64,000 nucleotides of DNA, taken from positions 20,328,456 to 20,392,455 of the forward strand of contig OX328110.1 of the NCBI GenBank assembly GCA_946811185.2, given 5' to 3'. Shown here piece after piece: positions 1-10,027 of the stretch. This DNA is from Hippopus hippopus (Eukaryota > Mollusca > Bivalvia > Cardiida > Cardiidae). A program made the position numbers and the translations under genes. Position 1 is the stretch's first letter. Every line of letters begins with the position of its first letter. A model generated the notes under the pieces. It was not told the DNA's origin. It was given only the letters and a program-made list of their open reading frames with translations, and searched no databases.

Positions 1-114
1 TCATAATGGACACTTTATGCAAGCAGAGCAGCTATATGCTGCCATATATACGCATACTTGTATGGTACCAATAGTCAAATGACCTATTTGTTCGGCATTC
101 CTATTTGTAGCAAC

Positions 115-246
115 GGCCCTACAGAGACTTTCTTATAACTAAACGATATATTTAACGAAAATTGTTTGGACAGTCTCTTTAAGTGGCAAGGGCCTGACCG
201 AGACTTTGTTGTACCTAAACGAAAGATTTAAAAAATCGTTTGGACA
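115..246. repeat. Two-copy direct repeat, period about 75 bp
   Basis: The stretch 115-171 recurs in diverged form at 190-246. Both copies contain 'gagacttt', 'ctaaacga' and 'gtttggaca'. The rest of 1-440 shows no gene or known repeat. Confidence 0.6.
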
Positions 247-440
247 ACCACATGAATATGTACAAACGTGTAATACAAGGTCAGGGCTCGGTTATACCAG
301 CAAAGCTTCCATTTCCTGCCTAAATTGATTGTACCATATTCGAGTGTCTACTCTAGCGCCTAGTTGACAGGATCGATAACGTTCACCTTAAAAAGTTTTG
401 TTGGGGTGAATTTTACCCCGTTAAAAATCACAAAGAGTAG

Positions 441-694
441 TTAACCACTTATCAAACAATACCGACAGTTGGGAAAAAACGCCTTTTGAAAACATTGTGG
501 GAAAAGGCGAAAATGCTGGTAACCAGCATTTTCTCCTTTCCCCACGATGTTTTTTTTTTTACCCCTTCAACGACAAGTTCCATCACTTGAGCCACATACA
601 ATTTTTGTTCTGCAAAAGCTTTCGATTTGAACGAAAAGCTTTCGATTTGAACGAGTCTTACAGTTCTGGCAAGAGTTTACTGGTAAAGCGTTAA
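441..694 (-). mobile_element. Foldback family A, complete copy
   Basis: Both outer ends carry TTAA. The central hairpin is intact around ATGCTGGTAACCAGCAT at about 510-527. One arm is altered by a T-run at 549-560 and by a short duplicated segment around 620-650 ('aaagctttcgatttgaacg' twice). Confidence 0.85.
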
Positions 695-1263
695 AGCCGT
701 ATTTTGCCTTCTCAAACCTGAGCATCGCTCGATGGTGTGCTGCCTCCCAACGAAAAAATGACTAAACAGCTAGCGGTGTTGTAGAAATTAATTCTATATA
801 TTTCATGCTTTCGGTATACTATCGGGAAAACAAAAAACAAACAAACAAACAAACATACATACAAACAATGGACCGGGATATTTTTACTAGACACAAAACT
901 TTGGTACAATTGATCTGCCACAGATCGATACTTTTGCATTTCTAGTAACATTTATCAATTTAACGAAAAAAAAAAAAGTTTGTCATTGACAAACTCGTAA
1001 AAGTCATAAAAGTTACATTGTTGGATTCAGCCCAATGCTTTATATGTACTGGAAGTTTCTGCTTGCATAATTTTCTCAGCACGCCATGCATAATTTAAAG
1101 TCTTTTGGTTGACAATGTCGATTCATGTCAGACTGCTCAGGACTTGCAATCTGATCTGCGATCTACACTGTTCGATATGAAGAGAACTTTCAGGCAAAAG
1201 AAGTTTGAAATTGAATACTGTGTGTTTTAGCAATATGGAATAGACAAGGAATTTGTTTAGCGG
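695..1263. other. Unassigned spacer
   Basis: No coding exon was recognised. It holds an AAAC/CATA-type simple stretch at about 833-868 and an A-run at 965-976. Around 1130-1175 a weak family B-like string ('cagactgctcag...atctgatctgcgatctacactg') is visible. Confidence 0.4.
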
Positions 1264-1500
1264 TTTAACTAGCACTCAAACGACAGAATGTACATTCGAC
1301 CAAACACAAAGCAACTTTCAGAAGACGCATTAAATGTGATTCAAAAGATGATTTGTCTATGAAATCGTATTTATAAAACATTGCGGTAAAATGAGAAAAT
1401 GCTGGCCACCAGCATTTTCTCTTTTTCCCACAATGTTTTCGAATGCCTTTTCTTTACGGGTCGTTTATACACTTAATTCTTTGGTAAAGTATGTCTTATA
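1264..1500 (+). mobile_element. Foldback family A, diverged copy
   Basis: The hairpin at 1390-1435 is strong, with loop variant 'ctggccaccag'. Left arm (ttaactagcactcaaacgac) and right arm (ggtcgtttatacac...ctttggtaaag) are recognisable but diverged. Confidence 0.8.
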
Positions 1501-1900
1501 TATTGGCAGAAATTCTGAAAAAAAAAAGCTTAGAGTTAACGCTGTTTGGATCATTCCCACTGATGCAAAGTACAATATATTAGTATTCTTAAGGTGAAAT
1601 TAATAATTCAAAATTGTTATATAGGCCGACCTGAATTCATGGTTGAATGTTTCAAAATTCTGATAACAGTCACAAAAGAATTTACTGCGTAATCTGAACA
1701 CTTGAAAAGATAATATTGACTTTTGAAAGCCAGAATTCATTAATTTATTCATAGGAATTTCCAGAAAAACACAACGTATTGTTATTACGCTTGACAAAGG
1801 CGACTGATGGATTAATGGATTCATCATGGTTGAAAATCTTTCTTCACAATCCGCTTTTTTACACACCTTAAGTTTTTTCTCCTATTTTTTTTTTTTTATT

Positions 1901-2151
1901 GGAGTTTAACGCCATTTTAACAGCTTAGGTCATATCATGGCAGTCAGTTACGCACCCATGTGTTTCCTGGCTTTCTCACATCAGTACTGACACAACCTTC
2001 TTTCCAAAGCCACTGGCTACTTTTCATCACATGTATCAGAGGTTAGAGGCAAAAAATCGCCGGACAGAAAGTTCACTGCAATCCGGTATCGAACCCACAA
2101 CCTCCAGGTCGCGAGTCAGATACCCTAACTACTGAGCTACTCAGCTGGGCC
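1901..2151 (-). mobile_element. SINE-1 (tRNA-derived), reverse orientation
   Basis: Read on the minus strand there is a tRNA-like head with an A-box-like 'tagctcagtagttaggg' and a B-box-like 'gggttcgatacc' (about 2085-2150). A body follows, with a 'gccagtggcttt' motif, and the tail ends 'ggcgttaaac' at 1904-1915. Confidence 0.75.
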
Positions 2152-2343
2152 TTCAGTTTTTCGATGGCTTAGAAAACGTTATTAGAAAAAGGAGCAAAGT
2201 AGTTCTACATATTCGTACTTGTTTCTTACTGTTTTCATCTGCTTTACGATTTGAGCCCTTACATTGGCATTCGTCTTGGTTTAAACGTTAACGAAACGAA
2301 AGAATTTATCAGGCCGTCCCACAGACAAGAAGATAAATATACC

Positions 2344-2606
2344 TGAGCCATGCTCTGGCAAAAGGGGGCTTAATGCATCTCCGTGATCCATGATACCAAG
2401 CAAGTCATCACATAATTATGGATCCATAAAATCCATTTTGTCTAGCAACTGACTGAATCATGAGGTACACTGGTCCTTGGACATGCACAAAATTGACCAA
2501 TAGCGAAAAGTTTCGGCCCAGGTCAGCCTGCGCGGACTGCGCAGGCTGACCTGGGTCGATACTTTTCGCAGATGCATTAAGCCCCCTTTTCACAGAGCAT
2601 GACTCA
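2344..2606 (-). mobile_element. Foldback family C, complete copy
   Basis: The inverted ends 'tgagccatgctctg' and 'agcatgactca' bound it. The GC-rich hairpin 'ggtcagcctgcgc' and complement is at about 2520-2553. The other half carries the conserved 'attatggatccataaaat' block. Confidence 0.9.
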
Positions 2607-2684
2607 CCTATAAGATAATAATGTTTTCAAAAGGATAGTTAAGATTCGGGAATTTTGGCGAAGGGTTAGCCAATTAAACCTCAG

Positions 2685-2870
2685 CTGGACAGCTCAGTTT
2701 TAGACCTACATAATGGTGAAAGCAATTGCAAATGTCAAATTAAATGTTATTCAACAGATTTTGTCTTTCATAGGATATGACACGTTGTGGATAATGGAGA
2801 AAAAACCAAACTGTTTTTAGAAGTCTTTTCATTCAGGGTCGTTAAAAAGCGGATTTTTTTTAATAGGGCT
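2685..2870 (+). mobile_element. Foldback family A, copy with damaged hairpin
   Basis: The left arm is clear: 'ttttagacc', 'aaagcaattgcaaatg', 'aaattaaatgt', 'ttttgtctttc'. The right arm 'agggtcgttaaaa' is present. The palindrome itself is mostly lost around 2790-2815. Confidence 0.65.
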
Positions 2871-2909
2871 GTAGTTCTGTAAGTACGATGTTTACATCCC
2901 TGCATTAAA

Positions 2910-3235
2910 GAGCTCCCGAAATCATTGTGCAAAAAGAGCAATTATATTGTCGCAAGCAACTGCTCCTTTTCACACAGTGTTTTCAACATCCTTATATAAA
3001 AAAAAAAAAAAAGCCTCAATTTTGCAAATGGCAGTTATTTTTGTCAGTTGTATTTCTCATATCTTCCAATGATTGTTAGTTGAGAAAACTTCGTTTTCAA
3101 CACAATTTAAGTTACATCACTGCTACCGAAGTACATTTCCTTGCGTAACTGAAGTTACCCTATCACCATTTTTTGTATTTTTCCACAATGTTTAATAATT
3201 TTTTTCTTAAGGGTCGTAAAGGGATCATTGGTTAT
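2910..3235 (+). mobile_element. Foldback family A-like, heavily decayed
   Basis: There is a hairpin remnant at 2920-2985 ('cattgtgcaaaaagagcaa...tgctccttttcacacagtg'). A separate right-arm remnant 'ttccacaatgttt...cttaagggtcgtaaa' lies at 3180-3222. The two may be fragments of different insertions. Confidence 0.45.
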
Positions 3236-3300
3236 TGAGTGAATACATGCATTTTTTTTATTTGTCTCAAGATTTATCGACTTAAATCTTTCTTACTGTC

Positions 3301-3398
3301 AACAACAACAACAACAATAATAATAATAATAATAATAATGATAACAATAATAATGATAATAATAATAATAATAATAGTAGTAGTAGAAGTAGTAGTGG
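3301..3398. repeat. Trinucleotide microsatellite (AAC/AAT/TAG)n
   Basis: An imperfect run of AAC, AAT and then TAG triplets. It produces low-complexity Ile/Val and Tyr open frames that are not genes. It immediately precedes SINE-2. Confidence 0.95.
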
Positions 3399-3404
3399 TA
3401 AAAG

Positions 3405-3585
3405 AATTTTGTGAGAATTCTTTCAGTGGAAGAATGGGTTCGATTCTCACTCGAAATAATGGGTTTTTCGCCCAAGAGCCCGTCTTGGTGGGCTACTGGT
3501 GAAACCTCAGGCGCACAAAAGATGTTGCCGTGATATGATTGAAATATTGTTGAAAGCGACGTGAATAAACCAGCCAATTAACCAA
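3405..3585 (+). mobile_element. SINE-2 (tRNA-derived), plus orientation
   Basis: B-box-like 'gggttcgattctcac' at about 3437. The body contains 'gcccaagagcccg' and the tail 'gatatgattgaaatattgttgaaagcg'. The same tail appears inverted at 37745-37775 and related body text at 43560-43690. Confidence 0.6.
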
Positions 3586-3692
3586 AAAGCCCCACGCAAT
3601 TTGTTATTTGTTATCTTCAATTGTATTGTTTGAATACTGTATAAGCTTATCGTAATAGAATCATTTTCAAAACATCAGTAGGCTATTTTAGC

Positions 3693-3902
3693 TGAACCCT
3701 TAGGCTGCTAGGCGCGACACAAAGACCTTTTCCGGACAGTGTAGATCAAGATCAGACTGCACGTTCTGTGCAGTCTGATCTTGGATCTGCATTGTCCAAT
3801 AATGAGATATTTACGCACAAAAATAACTTTGAAGTAGTTACATTTGTGTTTTTATAATCAACTTTAAAGTTTCATTTAACTTACTTAGCAAGTTCAGGAT
3901 TA
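3693..3902 (+). mobile_element. Foldback family B, complete copy with flipped loop
   Basis: Ends are 'gaacccttaggctgct' and 'agcaagttcaggatta'. The hairpin at 3740-3800 has arms GATCAGACTGCAC and complement. The five-base loop reads GTTCT although other + copies read AGAAC, so the loop is inverted relative to the arms. Confidence 0.85.
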
Positions 3903-3911
3903 GAGGGATTT

Positions 3912-4125
3912 GACCTTTTTCAGTGCCAAATATATTAATTCGGCCTCTTTCGAAAGGCTGAAATTACAACCCACTGAAACTAAGTAAGGTGGTTTACCTT
4001 AAGGAATCGACTGAATAAGCGGACGGTATAGATTCAAGATCAGACTGCACGTTCTGTGCAGTCTGATCTTGGATCTATGCCGTCCGCAAAGGCCTATGCC
4101 TTCGCCTTTGGCACTGAAAAGACCT
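3912..4125. mobile_element. Foldback variant B2, best copy
   Basis: Terminal inverted repeats are 'gacctttttcagtgccaaa' (3912-3930) and its complement (4107-4125). The central palindrome 'gcggacggtatagat...atctatgccgtccgc' (4018-4088) shares the GATCAGACTGCAC core with family B but lies inside different flanks. Confidence 0.8.
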
Positions 4126-4700
4126 TAGTCAGCTTATTGATTCATAATGCGTCATTTTGAAATGAATTATTGAAGATTATATTTTGTGTCCGACCGCGGA
4201 AAATTGAAACCCGCAGGTTTGATGGTACGTGCGCGCAATACCGTGACAAAATCAATATCTATTCCTGATTCAATCCCAATTAAAATATTTCCCCTTCAAA
4301 TGTTCGTAGAAAATTCATGGGCTTTTTGGCTGTTGTATACATTGTCAAATAAGATCAGATTGTTCGGAATACGCTATCCAGACTGTCCACTGTTGTTGTT
4401 TTTTTCTTCTGTAACTACGATGGGTCATTTTTTCCTCCATGCTTTGATTTCTATCCCCCCGAAGATTAGGGAGGGACGGCGTGAGGGCCAGGTTGAAAAG
4501 TACGTTTTCTTTAATTAGCAAATCGGGGGTTCACGACATGATTATGAGATTAGATATGGTGGATTTATATCAATTTATTCTGACTTTCTATTATTTCTTT
4601 CAATAAGAAAAGATATTGTGGCTTTCCAGCAACTTATTCTGACTCTGTTCTGTCTTTCAACTGAATTCAAAATGTGTTTATAAAATTTCATTAATATTAT

Positions 4701-5140
4701 TAAAGGCCCAGTAGCAGTCAAAAGTAAACAATGCAGGTGTTACAATGCATTTAGATTTAAGGTCTACGGCCCCTAACTCTCATATTAAAAGACGGAAGCT
4801 GCCGAGATTGGCCGAATAGCCTTTACGAAAACGTCGAAGTTACACGATATTTACCGATGAGTTAATGAGTGTATGGCCCCTATCTCTCATATTAATGACA
4901 GAAGCTGCCGAGATTGGCCAAATAGCCTTTCCGAAAACCTCGATGTTTACCGATGAGTTAGGGGCCGTAGACCTTATTTCATATCTTTTAAAAGTTTGGA
5001 ATTTATTGTGAAGTTTACAGTCTATTACTGTACGGTCAGTCCAAGTGTTAGTCGCTGGCAGAAAATGAAATTTAAAACCAAGTAAAAAGTAAACAAAATA
5101 TAGAGCGATCTAGCAACTTTTGGCAGCTATTGGGCCTTTA
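4701..5140. mobile_element. Foldback element H, nested inverted and direct repeats
   Basis: Outer inverted ends are 'taaaggcccagtagc' and 'gctattgggccttta'. Inner inverted pair: 'aaggtctacggcccctaact' (4760-4779) and its complement (4952-4972). Between them a block of about 110 bp ('tctcatattaa...cgatgagtta') is duplicated directly. TA at both edges fits a TA target duplication. Confidence 0.75.
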
Positions 5141-5212
5141 ATGTTTTACAACTGTTTTTCAAGGGTAAGATCTTACACACTGACAGACATTGTCTTATTA
5201 AATTCTGTCGAG

Positions 5213-5300
5213 CCTAGTAGCTCAGAGCTCCGCAATGGAAAGGGCTTGTAATCAAGGGATCGTGGGATCGAATTCCAGATGGGTCAAACCTTTTTCGAAG
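5213..5300 (+). mobile_element. tRNA-like SINE head, decayed
   Basis: It has 'tagtagctcagagctc' (A-box-like) and 'gtgggatcgaattcc' (B-box-like) at tRNA-like spacing. No tRNA cloverleaf can be completed, so this is a SINE relic and not a tRNA gene. Confidence 0.45.
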
Positions 5301-5377
5301 ATTGGTGGTAATCATTAGGTTGTACACGAATTATATAGTATAAAGGAGTTTTTTACAGCCCTTTTCCTCAATACATA

Positions 5378-5555
5378 TTAACCCTGTACCAAGCGACGAA
5401 GTTTCAGATCTATCCAAATTGAAAACACTCCCAGTCTAAAAATCAAAGATAATTCGTATAATGGGATTTGTCTCTGAAATGGTGGACAAGGAGAAAATGC
5501 TCCTCGTCCCACAATGTGTTAAGAGGCTTATTTTTCATGGTCTTTAAATCAGGCA
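5378..5555 (+). mobile_element. Foldback family A, diverged copy
   Basis: Left arm 'ttaaccctgtaccaagcgacgaa' and 'atccaaattgaaa' are clear. The hairpin is shortened to 'aaggagaaaatgctcctcgtcccacaatg'. Confidence 0.7.
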
Positions 5556-5629
5556 CAGATAGAAATGTTTATTCAACAGACTTGTACAATGTATATCGTC
5601 AACATTACTCGTACAAAGTTTTCACTTAT

Positions 5630-5902
5630 TGTGGCGCCGCATGAGCAGCTGCACTATATTTTTATTCGCATTTGAAAAGTGCCTGTGGAGGTAGCCATAT
5701 TGGATTCCGGGACATTTCAGCCCATAGTATGTATACCAATCGAACAACACTTGAATGTTTCCTTTCACGTTTGTCTGTCATCTCGCATGCACGCATCCTA
5801 CCTGTCCGGCTATCAGTCTTTGTGTTGATTGTTGCGCCGCGTGAGCGGCGGCACTATATTTTTATTCGCCTTTGAAAAGTGCCTGTGGAGGTAGCCATAT
5901 TG
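5630..5902. repeat. Direct repeat pair spaced exactly 200 bp
   Basis: About 73 bp at 5630-5702 recurs at 5830-5902 ('gcgccgc', 'gcactatatttttattcgc', 'gtgcctgtggaggtagcc'). The copies are about 95% identical by eye. The 128 bp between them show no recognised feature. Confidence 0.85.
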
Positions 5903-5914
5903 TTTATTATATGG

Positions 5915-6075
5915 ACGGGTTCAGTGTTTTTTTTTTAACATACATGTAAAAATACGGTACTTTCATTACCAAAATCGAGCCCGTACCAACTTTGTTTTTC
6001 TATTTGGACTGATTTTTTGTTTTTTAACATGTAAAATACCGCACTTTCAGTGCCAGATCGATAAAAACCAGATCG
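5915..6075. repeat. Diverged tandem duplication, about 90 bp
   Basis: 'cagtgttttttttttaaca..catgtaaaaatac..tttca' at 5920-5970 recurs as 'actgattttttgttttttaacatgtaaaatac..tttca' at 6009-6046. Confidence 0.5.
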
Positions 6076-6479
6076 TATCCCAGATGGCCCAGAGTTTCAA
6101 TATTTGTCATGCAGTATCACCACGTGGACCTCTACGAAGTTTGTTCAAGTGATGCCCTTGGTGTAAAAAAATAACCCGCTGTAATGTGCTATTTTTCAGA
6201 AACAACTGATTTGCGGCGCCATTGATGTTATGCATCAATATTTTCTTGTCATATAAATATAGTTGCTCTACCAGATCGGATAAAACATAGATATCATTCA
6301 ATCCCTATCAGTCAAATGTTATAGGATGAGAAAAGGTAATTAATATCATCATAGGTTAGTTTAGTAAATGATTTAAACTGCCAAATAGATAAAACTGCAC
6401 ATTTTCAGTTGACTTTAAAGACTGTAGTTTTGTAACAACTAGGCTGTTAACGCTTGAAATACTTTTAAACAAGATATCG

Positions 6480-6595
6480 GCCATCAGACTCCATTTGGTT
6501 TAGCCAGTCAGACGTTGTGTTACTTTCACATTTACTGCACGGAAAACCCAAGAGAATAAGACTAAGAATGTTCTTTAAAAGAATGGTTGGTGATA
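6480..6595. mobile_element. Foldback family E, half element
   Basis: Contains 'atttggtttagccagtcagac', 'gtgttactttcacattt' and the terminal 'aagaatggttggtga'. The other half of the palindrome is missing. Confidence 0.6.
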
Positions 6596-6738
6596 ACGGA
6601 CCCCAACCTTAACCCAAACTGTCCAAAAAAAAAAGAGTGCAATATTGGCGTTTAAGTAAAGGAATTGGTCCTTTTGCAATCTGGAACTCTCTTCATATGA
6701 TGTGACGTCATCATGCCTGAGGGAATACGATCCCCACA

Positions 6739-7017
6739 TGGCCTGCAGCACGCGAAAAGGGTCATTCGGACATTTGCGTAAAGTGTCGTCCCGGTCAGCC
6801 TGCGCAATCCGCGCAGGCTGATCCGAAACGACGCTTTCCGTTTTTATGTAATTTTCTGTTTTGCGCAAGACTACTGTAGGACAAAATCTAACGTAGTCGT
6901 AATGTGCCGTCTCGGATTAGCCTGAGCGGACTGCGCAGGCTGATCTGAGACGACACTTTACGCAAATGTCCGAATGCCCCCATTTTTTTTTTTCGTGTTG
7001 CGGGCCACATAATAAGC
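6739..7017. mobile_element. Foldback family D, complete copy
   Basis: Long inverted ends of about 50 bp ('tggcctgcagcacg...cattcggacatttgcgtaaag' and complement). Each end is followed by its own GC hairpin ('gtcagcctgcgc..gcgcaggctga' at 6792-6822 and 'attagcctgagcgg..gcgcaggctgatc' at 6916-6945). Confidence 0.8.
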
Positions 7018-7428
7018 GCGTGTTACGGATCATGTGACACTCCCACATGTCTTTACAAAATTCTGCAGAAATCTTAAATTACCCTGCAGAAACGGCTACG
7101 TATCTGACGAGGAAATACCATTTAAAACTTGACTTTATCTATCTATCCCTGGTTTGTGTGATACTGCCATTACAAATTTTCTTATCTTATGAGTTTGATA
7201 TAAACATTATGTGAAGTGATTTTATATTGCTTCCAGAGAAGTGAGTAGGGTTTTATGATGTAAATTCCCATTTTGGCAAGTATAGTTTTGTATCGTATGA
7301 TATCGTTATGTGATAACAAAAATTCACATTCATTAACTTTTGAGATAAATTCTTATTACACTCGTCCAGGCAAATTTTTGTCAATCACGTAAGAGGCTCG
7401 CTTAATAACATCTTCTTAAGCTCTTTTA
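7018..7428. other. Unassigned spacer
   Basis: AT-rich sequence between a family D and a family B element. No open frame, tRNA-like head or tandem repeat is visible. Confidence 0.4.
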
Positions 7429-7634
7429 TTCCCAGGCTTCAAAGCGCGACTCAGAAACCTTTTGCAAACATTGTAGATCAATATCAGACTACACGAAACG
7501 TGCAGTCTGATCTTTGATCTACATTGTCCGATAAGAAGATATTTTTACCCAAAAACATACCTTGAAATAACAAAAGTTAGATTTTTACTATCGGTTTGAA
7601 ACTCTTATTTCACTTATTTAGCAGGTTAAGGGTT
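7429..7634 (+). mobile_element. Foldback family B, near-complete copy
   Basis: Hairpin at 7465-7533 with loop GAAAC in place of AGAAC. The right end 'tttagcaggttaagggtt' is well preserved. The left end is decayed. Confidence 0.85.
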
Positions 7635-7734
7635 GATAGAATTTTTATCTCAAATGCCAACCTATTACAAATCTTATATAACGCTTTTCTTTCTTATTCT
7701 TTTTTTCTTTAATTAGGTATGATTGTGAAAAATC

Positions 7735-7942
7735 TTAACCCTTAACCTGTGAAAAATAAATGAAAAGAAACTTTTAGGCCGATAATACAAACCCGGACGT
7801 TGCTATTTCGAAGTTAGTTGTAAGGGGGCGAAGGAATATCTACTTATCAGACAGTGTAGCTACAAGATCAGACTGTACGTTCTGTGCAGTCTGATCGTGA
7901 TCTACACTGTCCAAAAAAAAAATTTTGAACCGCGTTTAGCCG
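7735..7942 (-). mobile_element. Foldback family B, inverted relative to neighbour
   Basis: 'ttaacccttaacctg' starts the element and 'accgcgtttagccggg' ends it. The hairpin is at 7853-7912. It faces the copy at 7429 about 100 bp away, making a larger inverted arrangement. Confidence 0.85.
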
Positions 7943-8103
7943 GGTCGAGGTTCGCTTTAGGTGAGTAAGTACTAAAGTACAGATAAGCAGTGGACGTCAA
8001 ATTTGAAGAAATACCTTCAATATCCACAAGTCTAAAATTTTGTCGTCTAGTGAAGCTCTGCGAATTAGGATGGGCCTTATTTTCCATCCGATAAACAAAT
8101 AAA

Positions 8104-8366
8104 TGAGCCATGCTCTGACAAAAGGGGGCTTAATGCATCTCCGTGATCCATGGTACAAGGCAAGCCATCACATACTAATGGATCCATAATATCCACTTTT
8201 TTCAACAACAAACTTAATCATGAAACAGACTGGTCCTTGGGCATACAGAAAATTGACCAATAGCGAAAAGTTTCGGCCCAGGTCAGCCTGCGCGGACTGC
8301 GCAGGCTGACCTGGGCCGAAACTTTTCGCTGACGCATTAAGCCCCCTTTTCACGGAGCATGGCTCA
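8104..8366 (-). mobile_element. Foldback family C, first of tandem pair
   Basis: Complete, with ends tgagccatgc and gcatggctca. The hairpin at about 8272-8316 is nearly perfect over 'ggcccaggtcagcctgcgc'. AATAAA flanks both sides. Confidence 0.9.
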
Positions 8367-8372
8367 AATAAA

Positions 8373-8635
8373 TGAGTCATGCTCTGTGAAAAGGAAGCTT
8401 AATGCATCTCCGTGATGCATTATACCAAGCAAGCAATAAAAAGTTATGGACACATAATAGCCACCATTTCTAACAACCGACATATTCATGAGATAGACTG
8501 GTCCTTGGACATACTGAAAATTGACGAATAGCGAAAAGTTTCGGCACAGGTCAGCCTGCGCGGACTGCGCAGGCTGACCTGAGTCGATACTTTTCGCAGA
8601 TGAATTAAGCCCCCTTTTTCACAGAGCATGGCTCA
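8373..8635 (-). mobile_element. Foldback family C, second of tandem pair
   Basis: Complete copy in the same orientation as the one ending at 8366, with only the 6-bp AATAAA between them and AATAAA again after it. Sequence divergence from the first copy argues against a recent simple duplication. Confidence 0.9.
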
Positions 8636-8794
8636 AATAAATATATAAAGTAAATAAATACGCAAAGTAATACTTACATTCAATGTATTGAATTCCATAG
8701 CTGCATAGTAATATCACAGTAAGTTTTACGATATGTGCCATTGTCACGTTGTAGTTAACCTCCCTCTGAAACATTATACATTGTTCATGAAACA

Positions 8795-9008
8795 ATTTAC
8801 CAGGCGTCAAAAGTTTAGGAAGGTCCAAAATTTGCCGACCACAAATATAGTGTGGTTCAAAATGATGGAATTTTTCATTAAGCGTGTAAAAACCATTATG
8901 AGCAAAGGAGAAAATGCTGGTAACCAGCATTTTCTCCTTTTCCCGCAATGTTTGCAAAAGCTTTCTTCCTCTGGGTCGTAAAAACTCGGGATCGTTTGGT
9001 ATAGGGGA
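8795..9008 (+). mobile_element. Foldback family A, complete copy
   Basis: Strong hairpin at 8905-8950. Right arm 'tgggtcgtaaaaactcggg' and end 'tttggtataggg' are present. It accounts for most of a 158-codon open frame on the minus strand here. Confidence 0.85.
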
Positions 9009-9191
9009 GGTCAATTTATGACCGTCAAATATCAGCTCGTTTGGGTTGGTTTTGGTGTTCCATACTATTTTCAAAGAGCATTTCACATAAGTCATGGCGG
9101 CTAGTTCAACTATCTAAAGGATCGTTTCTAAGCTTTTAGCTAAAGAGAGCTGGCGGAGCTTTCGGTGGTTTTCTTTCATCCAACAAAAGAC

Positions 9192-9482
9192 ACATCCCGG
9201 CAACTCAATCGGTAACGTATATGGCTTAAAACGAGGAAGTCGCTTGCCCGAATCCCCAGCTCGACCAATTTCTTTCCATGGACTGATAATGGTTATTGTT
9301 ACAGGACTCATTTCTCTCTCACCGCTGATCATTGTTTCAGCGATGGTTATGTGGGAAAGTAGGCAGTGGCTTGAGAAGAATATTGTGCGAGATGCAGGTA
9401 AAGAAAACCAAGAAAAGCATGGATAGGGTGTACTGGCCGCCGCGATATAACGGAAGTAATGTTGTAAACGGCAGCAAACACT
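9192..9482 (+). mobile_element. SINE-1, diverged plus-strand copy
   Basis: Starts 'cccggcaactcaatcggtaacg' and the body has 'tgtgggaaagtaggcagtggctt', 'actggccgccgcgatataac' and tail 'gtaaacggcagcaaacac'. The tRNA-derived B box is degraded. Confidence 0.8.
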
Positions 9483-9620
9483 ATATTTCTACAAAGAATC
9501 AAACTTATCCGACATTTGTCTCAATAAGGAATAGTCTTTCGAAAGACAAATAGTGCCTTGATTCCATTTACTTTAGAATTATTTTAACTCCAACATTCTG
9601 CCATATTGGTAATAGTGCTA

Positions 9621-9716
9621 TAGCTAACACAGGTGCCTGACATGTTTGGTATCATACAACCCCTCTATATAGAGGGGTTGTATGATACCAAACATGTCAG
9701 GCACCTGTGCTAGCTA
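9621..9716. repeat. 96-bp palindrome with one mismatch
   Basis: The arms 9621-9668 and 9669-9716 are exact complements except at 9627/9710. There is no spacer; the centre is 'cctctatatagagg'. It resembles none of the repeat families in the window and has no second copy here. Confidence 0.95.
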
Positions 9717-9731
9717 AGGTCATCAAAACAT

Positions 9732-9969
9732 TTGAGTTAAACTCTGTGAAAAAAAGGACTTAATGGATCTGCAAAAAGTATATACCCATGTCAGCCTGCG
9801 TATTCCGAAACTTTGTACTATTGGGTCAATTTTTTGTATGTCCAAGGACCATTCAACCCCGGAATTTAGCCTATTGTCAGACAAAATAGATCCATAATTA
9901 TGTGATCACTTGCTCGGTGTAATGTAACACGGAGATGCATTAAGCCTCCTTTTGCCAGAGCATGGCTCA
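9732..9969 (+). mobile_element. Foldback family C, hairpin partly lost
   Basis: The right end 'cattaagcctccttttgccagagcatggctca' is intact. The hairpin retains only 'gtcagcctgcg' and the second hairpin arm is deleted. Confidence 0.8.
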
Positions 9970-10027
9970 GTCGATAGTAATCCTTAGTTTGAAGCAGACA
10001 ATAATTAATTTGTAGACAATCCTCGAC

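Noticed and set aside
3299..3577. Tyr- and Cys-rich minus-strand open frame
   Set aside because: Translation of the AAC/AAT/TAG microsatellite.
8896..8955. Rho-independent terminator-like hairpins (many places)
   Set aside because: These are the family A palindromes; bacterial terminators do not apply to this DNA.
8619..9095. 158-codon minus-strand open frame
   Set aside because: Most of it is the complement of the family A copy at 8795-9008 and the end of a family C element.
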